Assembly (NCBI GenBank): GCA_900299205.1 | Contig: OMIW01000091.1 | Coordinates: 1 to 44,970 of the forward strand | DNA: 44,970 nucleotides | Reading direction: 5' to 3' | Source: Pseudomonadota bacterium | GTDB taxonomy: Bacteria > Bdellovibrionota_C > UBA2361 > OMIW01 | Shown here: piece after piece, positions 17,761 to 26,106 of the stretch | How the letters are laid out: each line of letters begins with the position of its first letter | Position numbering within the stretch: the stretch's first letter is position 1 | The notes under the pieces: generated by a model | The model's input: the letters and a program-made list of their open reading frames with translations, nothing else | Databases searched by the model: none | Told to the model about the DNA's origin: nothing | Program-made: the position numbers and the translations under genes

Positions 17761-18666
17761 TTATCCGAGCGCCTCGGATCCACCAATAATATCGAGAAGC
17801 TCGGAGGTTATCCCCGACTGCCTCAACTTGTTGTACTTCAGCTGTAGCCCCTTGATAAGCTCTCCCGCATTTTTGGTCGCCGCATCCATCGCTGCCATAC
17901 GGCTTCCATGTTCACTCGCCTTGGAATCGAGGGCTCCCTGCAAAACGAGAGACCGAAAAACCCGAGGCACAATGGCGCTAAAAACCTGCTGCGGACTGGG
18001 TTCAAAAACTAGTTTTCGAAACCGGTCAGGCGCCCCTGCTGATCGATCGGGGCGGAGCATCGATGGCTTCATCGGGAGAAGCTGCTCGGTAATTGGAGCG
18101 CTCGACAAAGCAGAACGAAACTTGGTGTATACCAAGTACACAGCATCAATACGTCCCTCTCGAAAGTCTGACTCAATCCTCGCAAGCACCGGCCCAAGTT
18201 CCCACTGATTCGGATCCTCGGGAAGCTGGTCAAAGGCAAACTGTGGAGCTCTGTTCATTCGTCGCAGCCCCTCGACCGCCTTTCGCCCAAACGCAACGAG
18301 CTCCATGTCCGCCCCAGGATCGCCAGACCGCAGGTCAAGTATCGTACTCTCGACCTTACGGACAAGATTTGCATTGTATCCTCCCGCCAGTCCCCGAGAA
18401 CCTCCGATAACAATAACACAGGCGCGCCGAACTGGGCGTTCTTTCATGAGAGGATGGGTCGTGTCTTGCCCCTCCGAGGCGGAGGCCATGGATTCCTGCA
18501 GACGAGCCGCTAGGTGCCTCAATAGCTCTGTGTACTCCCGAGAACGAGAAGTCGCTTCTTGTGCCTTTCGCAACTTAGCCGCTGACACAAGCTTCATCGC
18601 ATAAGTTATCTTCTTCGTGTTCCGAACCGATTTTAGACGGCTGCGCAGCTCTTTCAGTCCCGCCAT
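17761..18666 (-). CDS. atpG: ATP synthase gamma subunit
   Basis: A 301-aa rotor shaft of F1. The N-terminal helix (AGLKELRSRLKSVRNTKKITYAMKLVSAAKLRKAQ) and the C-terminal helix (SRMAAMDAATKNAGELIKGLQLKYNKLRQ) are the two conserved coiled-coil halves. The central Rossmann-like domain contains GGSRGLAGGYN, a variant of the usual 'sDrGLcGg.N'. Length fits the family. It lies between atpA (82-bp gap) and atpD (31-bp gap). Confidence 0.97.
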   Translation of the reverse strand: MAGLKELRSRLKSVRNTKKITYAMKLVSAAKLRKAQEATSRSREYTELLRHLAARLQESMASASEGQDTTHPLMKERPVRRACVIVIGGSRGLAGGYNANLVRKVESTILDLRSGDPGADMELVAFGRKAVEGLRRMNRAPQFAFDQLPEDPNQWELGPVLARIESDFREGRIDAVYLVYTKFRSALSSAPITEQLLPMKPSMLRPDRSAGAPDRFRKLVFEPSPQQVFSAIVPRVFRSLVLQGALDSKASEHGSRMAAMDAATKNAGELIKGLQLKYNKLRQSGITSELLDIIGGSEALG

Positions 18667-18748
18667 ATAGAAATTTCCATCCTGCCTGTTTGAAGTCGCT
18701 GGCGTGACAATCTGTCTAATCCACGCCAGTCATGATCTGAGCCGAAAC

Positions 18749-20260
18749 CTATCGAGAGAGAAATGAGTGTGCAAACTCCCGAGCAAACGAGAGCAGCTGC
18801 TCCTGAGTCGATCCCGACATCTCAAGCTTTGTCCGTATTTCCTCGAGAACTGTTGGGTGCTTGACCTTCAAAGCGCTGTGAAAAGATGCCTCAAAATCTC
18901 TAATCTTTGACAGCGGAACCTTGTCAATCGCCCCACTATTGGCAACAAAAATTGACACCACCTGCAACTCAACAGGCATAGGCCGATACTGATCCTGCTT
19001 GAGTATTTCAACGAGCCGCTCCCCACGATCGAGCTGTGCCTTTGTCGCTGCATCGAGATCCGAACCGAATTGGGCGAAGGCTTGCTTTTCACGATATTGT
19101 GCGAGGTCAAGTCGCAGCGTCCCTGCAACCTTCTTCATCGCTTTGATTTGAGCTGCTCCCCCAACCCGAGACACAGAGAGCCCGACGTTAACGGCTGGAC
19201 GAATACCAGCATGAAAGAGCGATGACTCTAGGTAAATCTGGCCATCTGTAATCGAAATCACATTCGTCGGTACATACGCCGAAACGTCTCCTTCGAGGGT
19301 TTCGATAATTGGCAAGGCGGTCAAAGAACCCGCGCCTGCTGAATCGCTGAGTTTGGCCGCACGCTCAAGTAATCGGCTGTGAAGGTAGAACACATCCCCT
19401 GGGTAAGCTTCACGTCCGGGAGGACGACGAAGAAGAAGCGATACGGTTCTCCACGAGACGGCATGTTTTGAAAGATCATCGTAAACGATGAGCGCGTGAC
19501 GACCGGAATTCATGAAGTATTCCCCCATGGCACAACCGGCAAAGGGGGCGATGAATGAAAGAGGTGGTGGCTCCGATGCAGTGGCTGCCACAACAATCGT
19601 ATGGTCCATCGCACCATGCTCTTTTAGCTTCTCAACAACCTGTGCGACCGACGACCTCTTCTGACCTATGGCTACATAGATACAAATCACCCCGTTCCCT
19701 TTTTGGTTGATGATTGTGTCTATCGCGACTGCGGTCTTCCCCGTCTTTTTATCTCCGATGATAAGCTCGCGTTGCCCCCTCCCAACCGGAGTCATCGCAT
19801 CGATGGCTTTTATGCCCGTTTGCATGGGCTCATGGACGGATTTTCGCCTCACAATCCCGGGCGCTTTAAATTCAAGCTTGCCCCGTGAAGTAGCGGCAAT
19901 TGGCCCCAGTCCATCGATTGGATTACCGAGAGCATCTACAACCCTTCCAATCAGCGCTTCGCCCACCGGAACTTCGGCGATGTTGCCAGTTCTTTTAACC
20001 GTATCTCCCTCGGAGATGGCTGTCACATCTCCCATAATAACAACTCCGACGGAATCGGACTCTAGGTTGAGCGCAATACCCTTGGTCGTACCCGCGATCT
20101 CCACCAACTCCCCGGCGGCAACCTTTGAAAGACCCGCCACACGGCAGATACCGTCACCAACCGATAGCACGGTGCCAACCTCGCTCAGCTCAGAGGATGG
20201 GCGGAAATTGGCTATCCGCTCTCTAAGCAGGGTCGTTATCTCATCGGCTCTTCCTTCCAT
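18749..20260 (-). CDS. atpA: ATP synthase alpha subunit
   Basis: A 503-aa regulatory nucleotide-binding subunit of F1. The N-terminal beta-barrel has [17 protein letters not shown]. The P-loop is GDKKTGKTA (about 169-177) instead of the commoner [34 protein letters not shown] and [19 protein letters not shown] are typical of alpha. Length is normal. It follows atpH after 126 bp, the longest gap within the operon; I see no ORF in that gap. Confidence 0.98.
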   Translation of the reverse strand: MEGRADEITTLLRERIANFRPSSELSEVGTVLSVGDGICRVAGLSKVAAGELVEIAGTTKGIALNLESDSVGVVIMGDVTAISEGDTVKRTGNIAEVPVGEALIGRVVDALGNPIDGLGPIAATSRGKLEFKAPGIVRRKSVHEPMQTGIKAIDAMTPVGRGQRELIIGDKKTGKTAVAIDTIINQKGNGVICIYVAIGQKRSSVAQVVEKLKEHGAMDHTIVVAATASEPPPLSFIAPFAGCAMGEYFMNSGRHALIVYDDLSKHAVSWRTVSLLLRRPPGREAYPGDVFYLHSRLLERAAKLSDSAGAGSLTALPIIETLEGDVSAYVPTNVISITDGQIYLESSLFHAGIRPAVNVGLSVSRVGGAAQIKAMKKVAGTLRLDLAQYREKQAFAQFGSDLDAATKAQLDRGERLVEILKQDQYRPMPVELQVVSIFVANSGAIDKVPLSKIRDFEASFHSALKVKHPTVLEEIRTKLEMSGSTQEQLLSFAREFAHSFLSR

Positions 20261-20386
20261 GATATCTGCTCCCTTAACGCGATAATCTCAACCTGAGGCT
20301 CTCAATGAGCTTATACACAAATTGATCTTTGATACTTTAGGCCAAAATTTTTATTTTCTTATTGAGGCTGAACCCGGATTAACTGC

Positions 20387-20941
20387 CTACAAACTGCTGG
20401 CGACTAAACTAGCTTCCATTCTTCGAAGTCGGGTCCTCATCGAGGCATCAAAAACTTTATCCCCTGTTCTTAGCACCAAGCCACCGAGAATGTTCGGCTC
20501 AACGGAAATCGAGACAGAAAGAGATGCATTGACGGATCTTCTCAGCCTCTCTACCAGATCGTTTTCCTCCTGGTGCGATAGCTGCCGCGCGACTGCTACG
20601 TTTACGGAAAGCAAATTCCTGAATTCGCGCACCGACTGATTAAATGCACCGACCAATTGCTCGAAGATCACGAAGCGCCCCCTCTCGGCGAGGATAAGTA
20701 GGATATTCGTGACGGACTGAGCCCACCCCAACCGATCTGAAAGCGCTCTCATCAGAATCATCTTCTGCTCAGGGGTTACGGTACGCGAGATTAACGCCTC
20801 TTGCAGATCGGGATTCTCCCGAAATAGCCGTCCCACATCGTCAAGCTGTGCAGCGACTAAATCGAGCTGAACTGGATCGCAAGCCAAAAAGAGAGCTTGT
20901 CCATACGCTCGTGCTAGCCGCCCCTCTGTTCCTCGAGCCAT
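20387..20941 (-). CDS. atpH: ATP synthase delta subunit (OSCP)
   Basis: A 184-aa stator subunit that joins the b dimer to the top of F1. The N-terminal domain starts RLARAYGQALFLA. The C-terminal half carries SVNVAVARQLSHQEENDLVERLRR and the conserved NILGGLVLRTGDKVFDASMRTRLRRME. It lies 43 bp after atpF and upstream of atpA, as expected. Length and motifs are normal. Confidence 0.95.
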   Translation of the reverse strand: MARGTEGRLARAYGQALFLACDPVQLDLVAAQLDDVGRLFRENPDLQEALISRTVTPEQKMILMRALSDRLGWAQSVTNILLILAERGRFVIFEQLVGAFNQSVREFRNLLSVNVAVARQLSHQEENDLVERLRRSVNASLSVSISVEPNILGGLVLRTGDKVFDASMRTRLRRMEASLVASSL

Positions 20942-20984
20942 CCCCCCTCCGAATCCCCTTCTAAAATCCGATTACATCTGGTTG

Positions 20985-21626
20985 CTAGTCGCCTAGACGC
21001 GCAAGAATCTGACCATTCGATAACGCGACCGACCGTAATTGACGATCGGACTCCTCTGTCACCCCCTGACGAACGATGGTCTCGGCACGGTCAATTACTC
21101 TTCTCGCAAATTCTTTGCGAAGCACCTCGAGCCTTCGATTCCTTTCAGCCTCTGCTAAATGACTCGCCTGACGAAGGAGCCGATCAGCTCTTTCCCTCGC
21201 CATGGAAATCATCTCCTGGGCCTCGCCGTTCGCCGAATCTATTAATTCCTTCCTTGCAACCTCTAGGGTAGATTCCAGGGCAGAATGGTCCTTCAAGGCA
21301 GCTTCATAGCCGATCTGAGCCTCTTCCATGAGCTTTGCTGATCGCTCCACGGCAGATCGAATCCGCTCTCTCCTGATCTTCCATTGGGCCAGAAAAGGCT
21401 TCTTGAGTAATGCGAAAAAGAGCCCTGAATAAATGGCAAAATTAATCCACAGTAAAAAAAGCGAGGGGCCATGGTGGGCTGAGCTTGCGTGCGCCCCTTC
21501 GGCTGATTCGGCCAACGATGCCGTAGCATTTGCAATCAACGCTCCGACGAGAGCAACCACCGCGGCGATCATCCACTTGCCCAAACGACTCTTCCGCCCT
21601 GCTCGTAATTTTGAAGTGCTACTCAT
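20985..21626 (-). CDS. atpF: ATP synthase b subunit with N-terminal extension
   Basis: A 213-aa peripheral stalk protein. An extra hydrophobic N-terminal segment (about residues 18-40, ending ATASLAESAEG) looks like a signal peptide. Next come a His/Ala-rich stretch and the true b-type membrane segment (LFLLWINFAIYSGLFFALLKKP, about 56-77), then a long charged helix for dimerisation. An added signal-like start is common in deltaproteobacterial AtpF. It is the second of two b-type genes in the operon and probably forms a heterodimer with the 157-aa b' protein. Confidence 0.9.
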   Translation of the reverse strand: MSSTSKLRAGRKSRLGKWMIAAVVALVGALIANATASLAESAEGAHASSAHHGPSLFLLWINFAIYSGLFFALLKKPFLAQWKIRRERIRSAVERSAKLMEEAQIGYEAALKDHSALESTLEVARKELIDSANGEAQEMISMARERADRLLRQASHLAEAERNRRLEVLRKEFARRVIDRAETIVRQGVTEESDRQLRSVALSNGQILARLGD

Positions 21627-21652
21627 TCTTTCCCCTTTTTAAGAACCTCGAC

Positions 21653-22126
21653 CTAATGAACCGAAAAAAACTCATCCGACGGCTCCCTGAGGCGGGTAGC
21701 AACGGCGTAAGCTATCTCCTCGACAGAAGAGATTGTATGTTCCCTTATTCGCTCGTATTCCCCGTCCAACTCCGCTCGCTTTTCTTGAAGTATCGCTGCG
21801 GCTGTCTTCTCCGCGGCTGAAATTATTGATATGACTTCTTGCCGGGCAGAATCTAGTATCTGCTTACGGGCAGTCTGAGCTTCGGCTTCCGATATGAGGG
21901 TGCGGACTTCGATGGCATTTCTAACCTCCTGCGCCTTCTCTTGTAATGACCGGCTTGAAAGCTCGGCCCCAGTCGTTCGTTGCTCCCGATCCTCTATTAG
22001 ATCAACAAGGGGTGCAAAGAACTTCAGAGACAATGCCCGATACAGACAGAAAAACAGTACGGTACCAAGGGGTATCATGACTGCGTCTGCTTCGGTTAAG
22101 CTAAAGGTTTCCAGAAGGCTTGACAT
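21653..22126 (-). CDS. ATP synthase b' subunit (second b-type stalk protein)
   Basis: A 157-aa first gene of the atp operon. One membrane segment (AVMIPLGTVLFFCLYRALSLKFF, about 15-37) is followed by a long Glu/Arg/Ala-rich helix ending in SVEEIAYAVATRL. This is the b/b' architecture. Having b' and b as separate genes is typical of deltaproteobacteria, alphaproteobacteria and cyanobacteria. The subunit belongs to the peripheral stalk in the cytoplasmic membrane. The gap to the next gene is 26 bp. Confidence 0.88.
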   Translation of the reverse strand: MSSLLETFSLTEADAVMIPLGTVLFFCLYRALSLKFFAPLVDLIEDREQRTTGAELSSRSLQEKAQEVRNAIEVRTLISEAEAQTARKQILDSARQEVISIISAAEKTAAAILQEKRAELDGEYERIREHTISSVEEIAYAVATRLREPSDEFFSVH

Positions 22127-22754
22127 AGGTCTTATTTTGGTACTGAGAAGGGTCTCGATTTAAATCTATCTCATTCGTCTCGGCTGAATACGATTGCAGC
22201 CTCCTCTTCCTTCATGAGCGTAACGGACATTAGAGGCGGCTCGCTCTGCTTCCAAAGATTGGTCAGCACTTAAATCGCGAACCCCTGTTGTTACTGGAGG
22301 ACTTAAAAAGCGGGGCAACAAAGGCCACCTTGAACAGACGGTAAGGTAAGGGGGAACGCCATAGATGTCAATTTAACGGGGGGGAATTCAGCCGAATCCG
22401 CAAAGAAATTTCAAAAAAGGCAAAAAAATGCTACTCAAAATCGGCAGGAACCGACCAGAAATCCCAGATCGATTATTTGGGCCTAAAGTGAATTGAGTTA
22501 GGCCCTGCCTGTTGCTTCGCTCGAGCCACTATGTTGTCTGCCCGCCCCCAAATACGGAACCGTCAAGACGTCACCACAGGAGTGCCGAAATGGCCCAACG
22601 GGGGAAGAGTGGTACACATCTTGCCGCGCCAGTCGACTTTCTCGATCATTGGGCTCTTCACTATTGATTTGTTTTTTAAAATGGCTTTCCAGACGATGCC
22701 CCTTCGGCATTCCGTTCTAATCTCATCATAGGCCCTTTTCTGCTGGTGGAGACA
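22127..22754. other. 628-bp gap between parB and the atp operon
   Basis: No credible protein gene; the 66-70 aa ORFs here show no family features and overlap each other on opposite strands. It holds the putative atp promoter (22343-22371) and a small hairpin ATGCC-CCTTC-GGCAT near the parB end. Several related genomes carry a bactofilin gene at this point between parB and atp genes; none is visible here. Confidence 0.5.
22343..22371 (-). promoter_or_regulatory. Candidate sigma-70 promoter of the atp operon
   Basis: On the minus strand a perfect TTGACA (22371-22366) is followed after 17 nt by TACCTT (22348-22343), which matches 4 of 6 of TATAAT. It lies about 217 nt upstream of the b' start and points toward it. 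Confidence 0.35.
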
Positions 22755-23750
22755 CTATTCAGCTATCAGCTCTACGAGGCGGCTCAATTCCTCCTCGGAA
22801 AAATAGTCAATCTCAATTCGACCTTTTCCACCGGCTGACGAGCGTATCGCCACCCTTGTCCCAAGGTGTCCTCGGAGCTGATCCTCGATGTGAGAAAATG
22901 GATTATCAGGAGTATTCGCCCCGTCGGCCATCAAGGACCGCTTTAGCGGCTTCTTGCTCTCCAGGATAATGACTCTGGCGACTATTGCCTCAACCGCTCG
23001 AACTGATAGACCTTCTTCAACGATCTTTCTTCCCAAATTCACCTGTGCCGCCGGCTCTTTGATGGTCAAAAGGGCCTTGGCATGCCCCATAGAGATTCGC
23101 GAATCCTCCAACATTGCCAAAACTTCGGGGGCGAGTTTGAGCAACCGCAAGTAGTTGGCGATACTCACTCGATTTTTTCCCACGGCCTCCGCCACCTGCT
23201 CCTGGGTTAGCTTAAATTCTCGAATCAGACGGTCATATGCGTACGCTTCCTCCACTGGAGTCAGCTGTTGGCGTTGGACATTTTCAACGAGAGCAATTTG
23301 CAGAAGCTCATATTCAGATAGTTCGCGAATTATCGCTGGAATCTCGCTTAAGCCGGCCCTCTGAGCCGCTCGCCACCGACGCTCCCCGGCTACAATTTCA
23401 AAACTTGAACCACGTGGTCGAACAAGTATTGGCTGGAGAATCCCCAGATTTTTAATTGATGCCGCAAGCTCATCAAGCTCTGATTCTGCGAAGAATTGGC
23501 GGGGCTGAGATGGATTGCCCTCCACCGAGCCTATCGGAAGAAACTTGACACTCCGAGCGCCCTCTTCGACCTCCGCACTTACCCCAGCATCTCCTAATGA
23601 CTCGACAGCGACCAATGGAGAGCTCACTCGAGCAGCGATGGATTCCTCTACAATGCGAGCGTTTGAACCATCCACCTGTAACGACACCGCCTCGGGCGAG
23701 ATCAGTGCGCTCAACCCCCTCCCCAACCCTCGCTTCTCCACTTTCATCAC
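22755..23750 (-). CDS. parB: ParB, chromosome partition protein and CTP-dependent DNA clamp
   Basis: A 331-aa protein. The N-terminal RGLGRGLSALI binds ParA. The ParB/Srx CTPase domain has LPIGSVEGNPSQPRQFF, ILVRPRG and GERRWRAAQRAG (about residue 118). The helix-turn-helix part (TQEQVAEAVGKNRVSIANYLRLLKL) reads parS. The C-terminal dimerisation domain ends EIDYFSEEELSRLVELI. It loads on parS and spreads, and ParA segregates the complex. It lies 78 bp after parA, with a perfect parS between them. Confidence 0.97.
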   Translation of the reverse strand: MMKVEKRGLGRGLSALISPEAVSLQVDGSNARIVEESIAARVSSPLVAVESLGDAGVSAEVEEGARSVKFLPIGSVEGNPSQPRQFFAESELDELAASIKNLGILQPILVRPRGSSFEIVAGERRWRAAQRAGLSEIPAIIRELSEYELLQIALVENVQRQQLTPVEEAYAYDRLIREFKLTQEQVAEAVGKNRVSIANYLRLLKLAPEVLAMLEDSRISMGHAKALLTIKEPAAQVNLGRKIVEEGLSVRAVEAIVARVIILESKKPLKRSLMADGANTPDNPFSHIEDQLRGHLGTRVAIRSSAGGKGRIEIDYFSEEELSRLVELIAE

Positions 23751-23789
23751 ATTCCCTTTTTAAATCTTTTATCCCGCCAATCAGAGTCC

Positions 23790-23805
23790 TGTTCCACGTG
23801 GAACA
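23790..23805. promoter_or_regulatory. parS site (perfect 16-bp palindrome)
   Basis: TGTTCCACGTGGAACA, a perfect palindrome differing from the classic TGTTTCACGTGAAACA only in one symmetric pair of bases. It sits between parA and parB, so it is a ParB-loading centromere site and may also let ParB affect its own transcription. Confidence 0.92.
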
Positions 23806-23828
23806 TACTGGCACGGCTGGATAGCAAA

Positions 23829-24641
23829 TTACTCATTACCGACCGCCACCAGGCCAGAATTGCAGTTCGATGCCCACCCCATACGAGCAACTACTTCATC
23901 GGCTAGGATGTGATATGCTTTCCCCCCCGCAGAATGAGGATCATACCGACAAATCGGAAGACCATGACTAGGGCACTCGGACAGTCGTATATTTCTGGGT
24001 ATTCGCGTATTGAACATCTTGCCAGGAAAGAATTTGGCCGCCTCCGCCTCGACTTGGCCTGAAAGGTTAGTCCTCGCATCGAACATGGTCATCACAACCC
24101 CAAAAAGCTGGAGAGCTGGATTGAACGTTGCTTGAACGAATTGAATCGTCTTTGTCAGGGATGAGAGCCCTTCAAGAGCGTAATACTCAGCCTGGAGCGG
24201 GACCAAAACTCCTTGTGCAGCACCAAGAGCATTTAAGGTTAAGAGACCAGAGGACGGGGGACAGTCGATGAGGATTACGTCGAAGCTCGCCTGCACCCCC
24301 TTCAGCTCCGAGGTTAAAACAAGCTCTCTTCCATGCCGTTTTCCAACCTCTAGCTCAAGACTGACAAGGTCGCGCGAGGCGGGCACGACAAACAGACCCT
24401 CCATCGACGGACTCTCTATAATAATATCGGAAAGGGTCTTCTTGCCGAAGAACACATCATAGAGATCACTTCCCTCAGGAGGGAGATCGATACGGAGACC
24501 ACTTGAGGTACTGGCCTGAGGATCCATATCCACGAGAAGCACCCTTAATGATCGGAGAGCCAACTCCGCCGCGAGACTTACGGCGGTTGTGGTTTTCCCG
24601 ACCCCCCCCTTCTGATTGGCTATTGCAATGGTAATTGCCAC
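23829..24641 (-). CDS. parA: ParA, chromosome partition ATPase
   Basis: A 270-aa deviant Walker ATPase of the ParA/Soj/MinD class. The P-loop KGGVGKTTT (about 11-19) has the signature Lys, the Walker A' region is LLVDMDPQAS and Walker B is VILIDCPPS. ATP-bound dimers coat the nucleoid and pull the ParB-parS complex. The start is GTG at 24641, supported by GGGGAGG 5 nt upstream. A run of eight G encodes the P-loop start. It precedes parB in the usual order, and a second parS lies upstream. Confidence 0.97.
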   Translation of the reverse strand: MAITIAIANQKGGVGKTTTAVSLAAELALRSLRVLLVDMDPQASTSSGLRIDLPPEGSDLYDVFFGKKTLSDIIIESPSMEGLFVVPASRDLVSLELEVGKRHGRELVLTSELKGVQASFDVILIDCPPSSGLLTLNALGAAQGVLVPLQAEYYALEGLSSLTKTIQFVQATFNPALQLFGVVMTMFDARTNLSGQVEAEAAKFFPGKMFNTRIPRNIRLSECPSHGLPICRYDPHSAGGKAYHILADEVVARMGWASNCNSGLVAVGNE

Positions 24642-24765
24642 TCCATCCTCCCCACAACCTCACCCCGTGTATACCGCTCAGCACACCAAGTGGTACCAGA
24701 ATACGGGAAACAATACAATTGACTATAAGCATTTTCCAAAAATGACACGTCGGTTCCAAAAAGAC

Positions 24766-24781
24766 CGTTCCACGTGGAACA
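24766..24781. promoter_or_regulatory. parS site (15 of 16 bases)
   Basis: CGTTCCACGTGGAACA, identical to the 23790 site except for the first base; the inner 14-bp palindrome is perfect. It lies in the 168-bp gap upstream of parA, just after the BioF-like gene. Confidence 0.85.
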
Positions 24782-24809
24782 CCCTCGCCCCTCGAGCGGA
24801 GTCCGGCGA

Positions 24810-25997
24810 CTACCCCGCTCCCCGCGAAGAAGCAACCATCCCCCTTGAAACCCCCGCCATAACCTCCAAAAGTCGTTTTATTTGATCGCTGTCGTGCCGA
24901 ACAGAGATTACAAATCGGATAACGGATGTCCGAGACTGTCTCAGAACGGTTTCATCGAAATCACACCAAAATCCACCCTGGAGAAGAACCTCCCAGATTC
25001 GGTAGGCTTCTATCGCTGGGGGAAGAATAATCGATACGATAGGGAATCCACCCACAGACCGAGTATCAAATCCAAGCTCAGCCAGTCCCATCTCAAGCTG
25101 CCGTCGAAGGAGCTGTAGTCGCTCCGTCTCACCCGAAAGACCTCGCAGCAGGTCTATTGCAACGGGTATGCTCGCGGCCGTCCCCACGGAGAGCGGGGCC
25201 TCCTTGTGAACAGCTGGTGAACGGAGCCGAATCAGCTCGCAGAGATGTCCAGAACCGGCGATAACCCCCCCGCTGACTCCAAGTGCGGGCCCTACTCCTC
25301 CCACAATCGCAGCCGGGACTCCTCGAAGGCCGAGCAAATCGACGACTCCAGCGCATTGAGCACCCAGCAGACCAAGAGAAAATGTTTCATCAACAACAAC
25401 TCTATCGCCACGCTCCCTCGCTACTCTTTCGACCTCAGCCAGAGGTGCCATTACTCCAAGTTCAGGGTGGAGACCCTGGACCCAGAAAAGACGCTCTCCG
25501 GTCGATACCGGCGATACATGTCGTCGGGACAGCTGATCCAGGTAGCCATTTCGATACGTCACCACCGGAATACCTCCGACGCACGCTGCATCGAGTATTG
25601 GAGCGGCCCCCAACGTCTCATCGACGAACAAGATGTCCTGATCGGCAAGCGTGTTCAATACAAACGAAAAGATAGCTTGATTTCGGGAGCTCAAAAGAAG
25701 GGCGTCATCACAACCAAGAAAGCTTGCCAACGCCGATTCAGCCGCTCTGTGGTACCTCGTCCACCCCCCTCGGCTCAAGGATAGTCGACCTGCACCGCGC
25801 CCTGAAAACTCTTGATGTATTTTCCTGAAATCTCGACGACTCGAGAGGTCGAATACGTCCCAATTTGCGAAGTCGATGAGTCGCCGATTATCAAATTTAA
25901 CGAACGGGGTACTATCCTCCTCGATAGGCAAGAGCCGCCTCATGTCTCGACTGCGCTTCAAAAGTTGCAGTTCAACTCGGAGCCTCTCATCCCACAT
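24810..25997 (-). CDS. BioF-fold (alpha-oxoamine synthase-like) protein lacking the PLP lysine
   Basis: A 395-aa protein with the fold type I architecture of the BioF/KBL/ALAS family. Recognisable landmarks are RLIDFANWDVF, SGRGAGRLSLSRGGWTRYHRAAESALASFLG, ILFVDETLGAAPILDAA, RVVVDETFSLGLLG and LGVSGGVIAGSG. The key residues are changed. The Schiff-base lysine of '(T/S)FSKALG' is Pro237 (VGPALGVSGG). The His of 'DEAH' is Phe206. The PLP-stacking His of 'NHAS' is absent near residue 130. The Asp that would pair with the PLP ring nitrogen (D203) remains. By family knowledge it should not form an internal aldimine, so it is a probable pseudoenzyme or a repurposed fold. It is uninterrupted and in line with parA-parB on the same strand. 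Confidence 0.8.
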   Translation of the reverse strand: MWDERLRVELQLLKRSRDMRRLLPIEEDSTPFVKFDNRRLIDFANWDVFDLSSRRDFRKIHQEFSGRGAGRLSLSRGGWTRYHRAAESALASFLGCDDALLLSSRNQAIFSFVLNTLADQDILFVDETLGAAPILDAACVGGIPVVTYRNGYLDQLSRRHVSPVSTGERLFWVQGLHPELGVMAPLAEVERVARERGDRVVVDETFSLGLLGAQCAGVVDLLGLRGVPAAIVGGVGPALGVSGGVIAGSGHLCELIRLRSPAVHKEAPLSVGTAASIPVAIDLLRGLSGETERLQLLRRQLEMGLAELGFDTRSVGGFPIVSIILPPAIEAYRIWEVLLQGGFWCDFDETVLRQSRTSVIRFVISVRHDSDQIKRLLEVMAGVSRGMVASSRGAG

Positions 25998-26106
25998 ACC
26001 GTATCCCCATCACCCGAAGATAAGCCCGTTTAAGGCAAGTAGTTTGCACCTGTCATAGAAAAACCGTGTGGAAGGACTGCGATAACGGGTAAGATGCTTC
26101 TGGACG

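Noticed and set aside
19707-20285. 192-aa plus ORF opposite atpA
   Set aside because: Shadow of atpA with low-complexity Pro/Ser/Thr composition; atpA is unambiguous.
22498-22710. 70-aa minus ORF in the parB-atp gap
   Set aside because: No family features; overlapped by an equally plausible plus ORF. Treated as non-coding.
23406-23421. CACGTG core inside parB as a third parS
   Set aside because: Only the central hexamer fits; the flanking bases match poorly on both sides.
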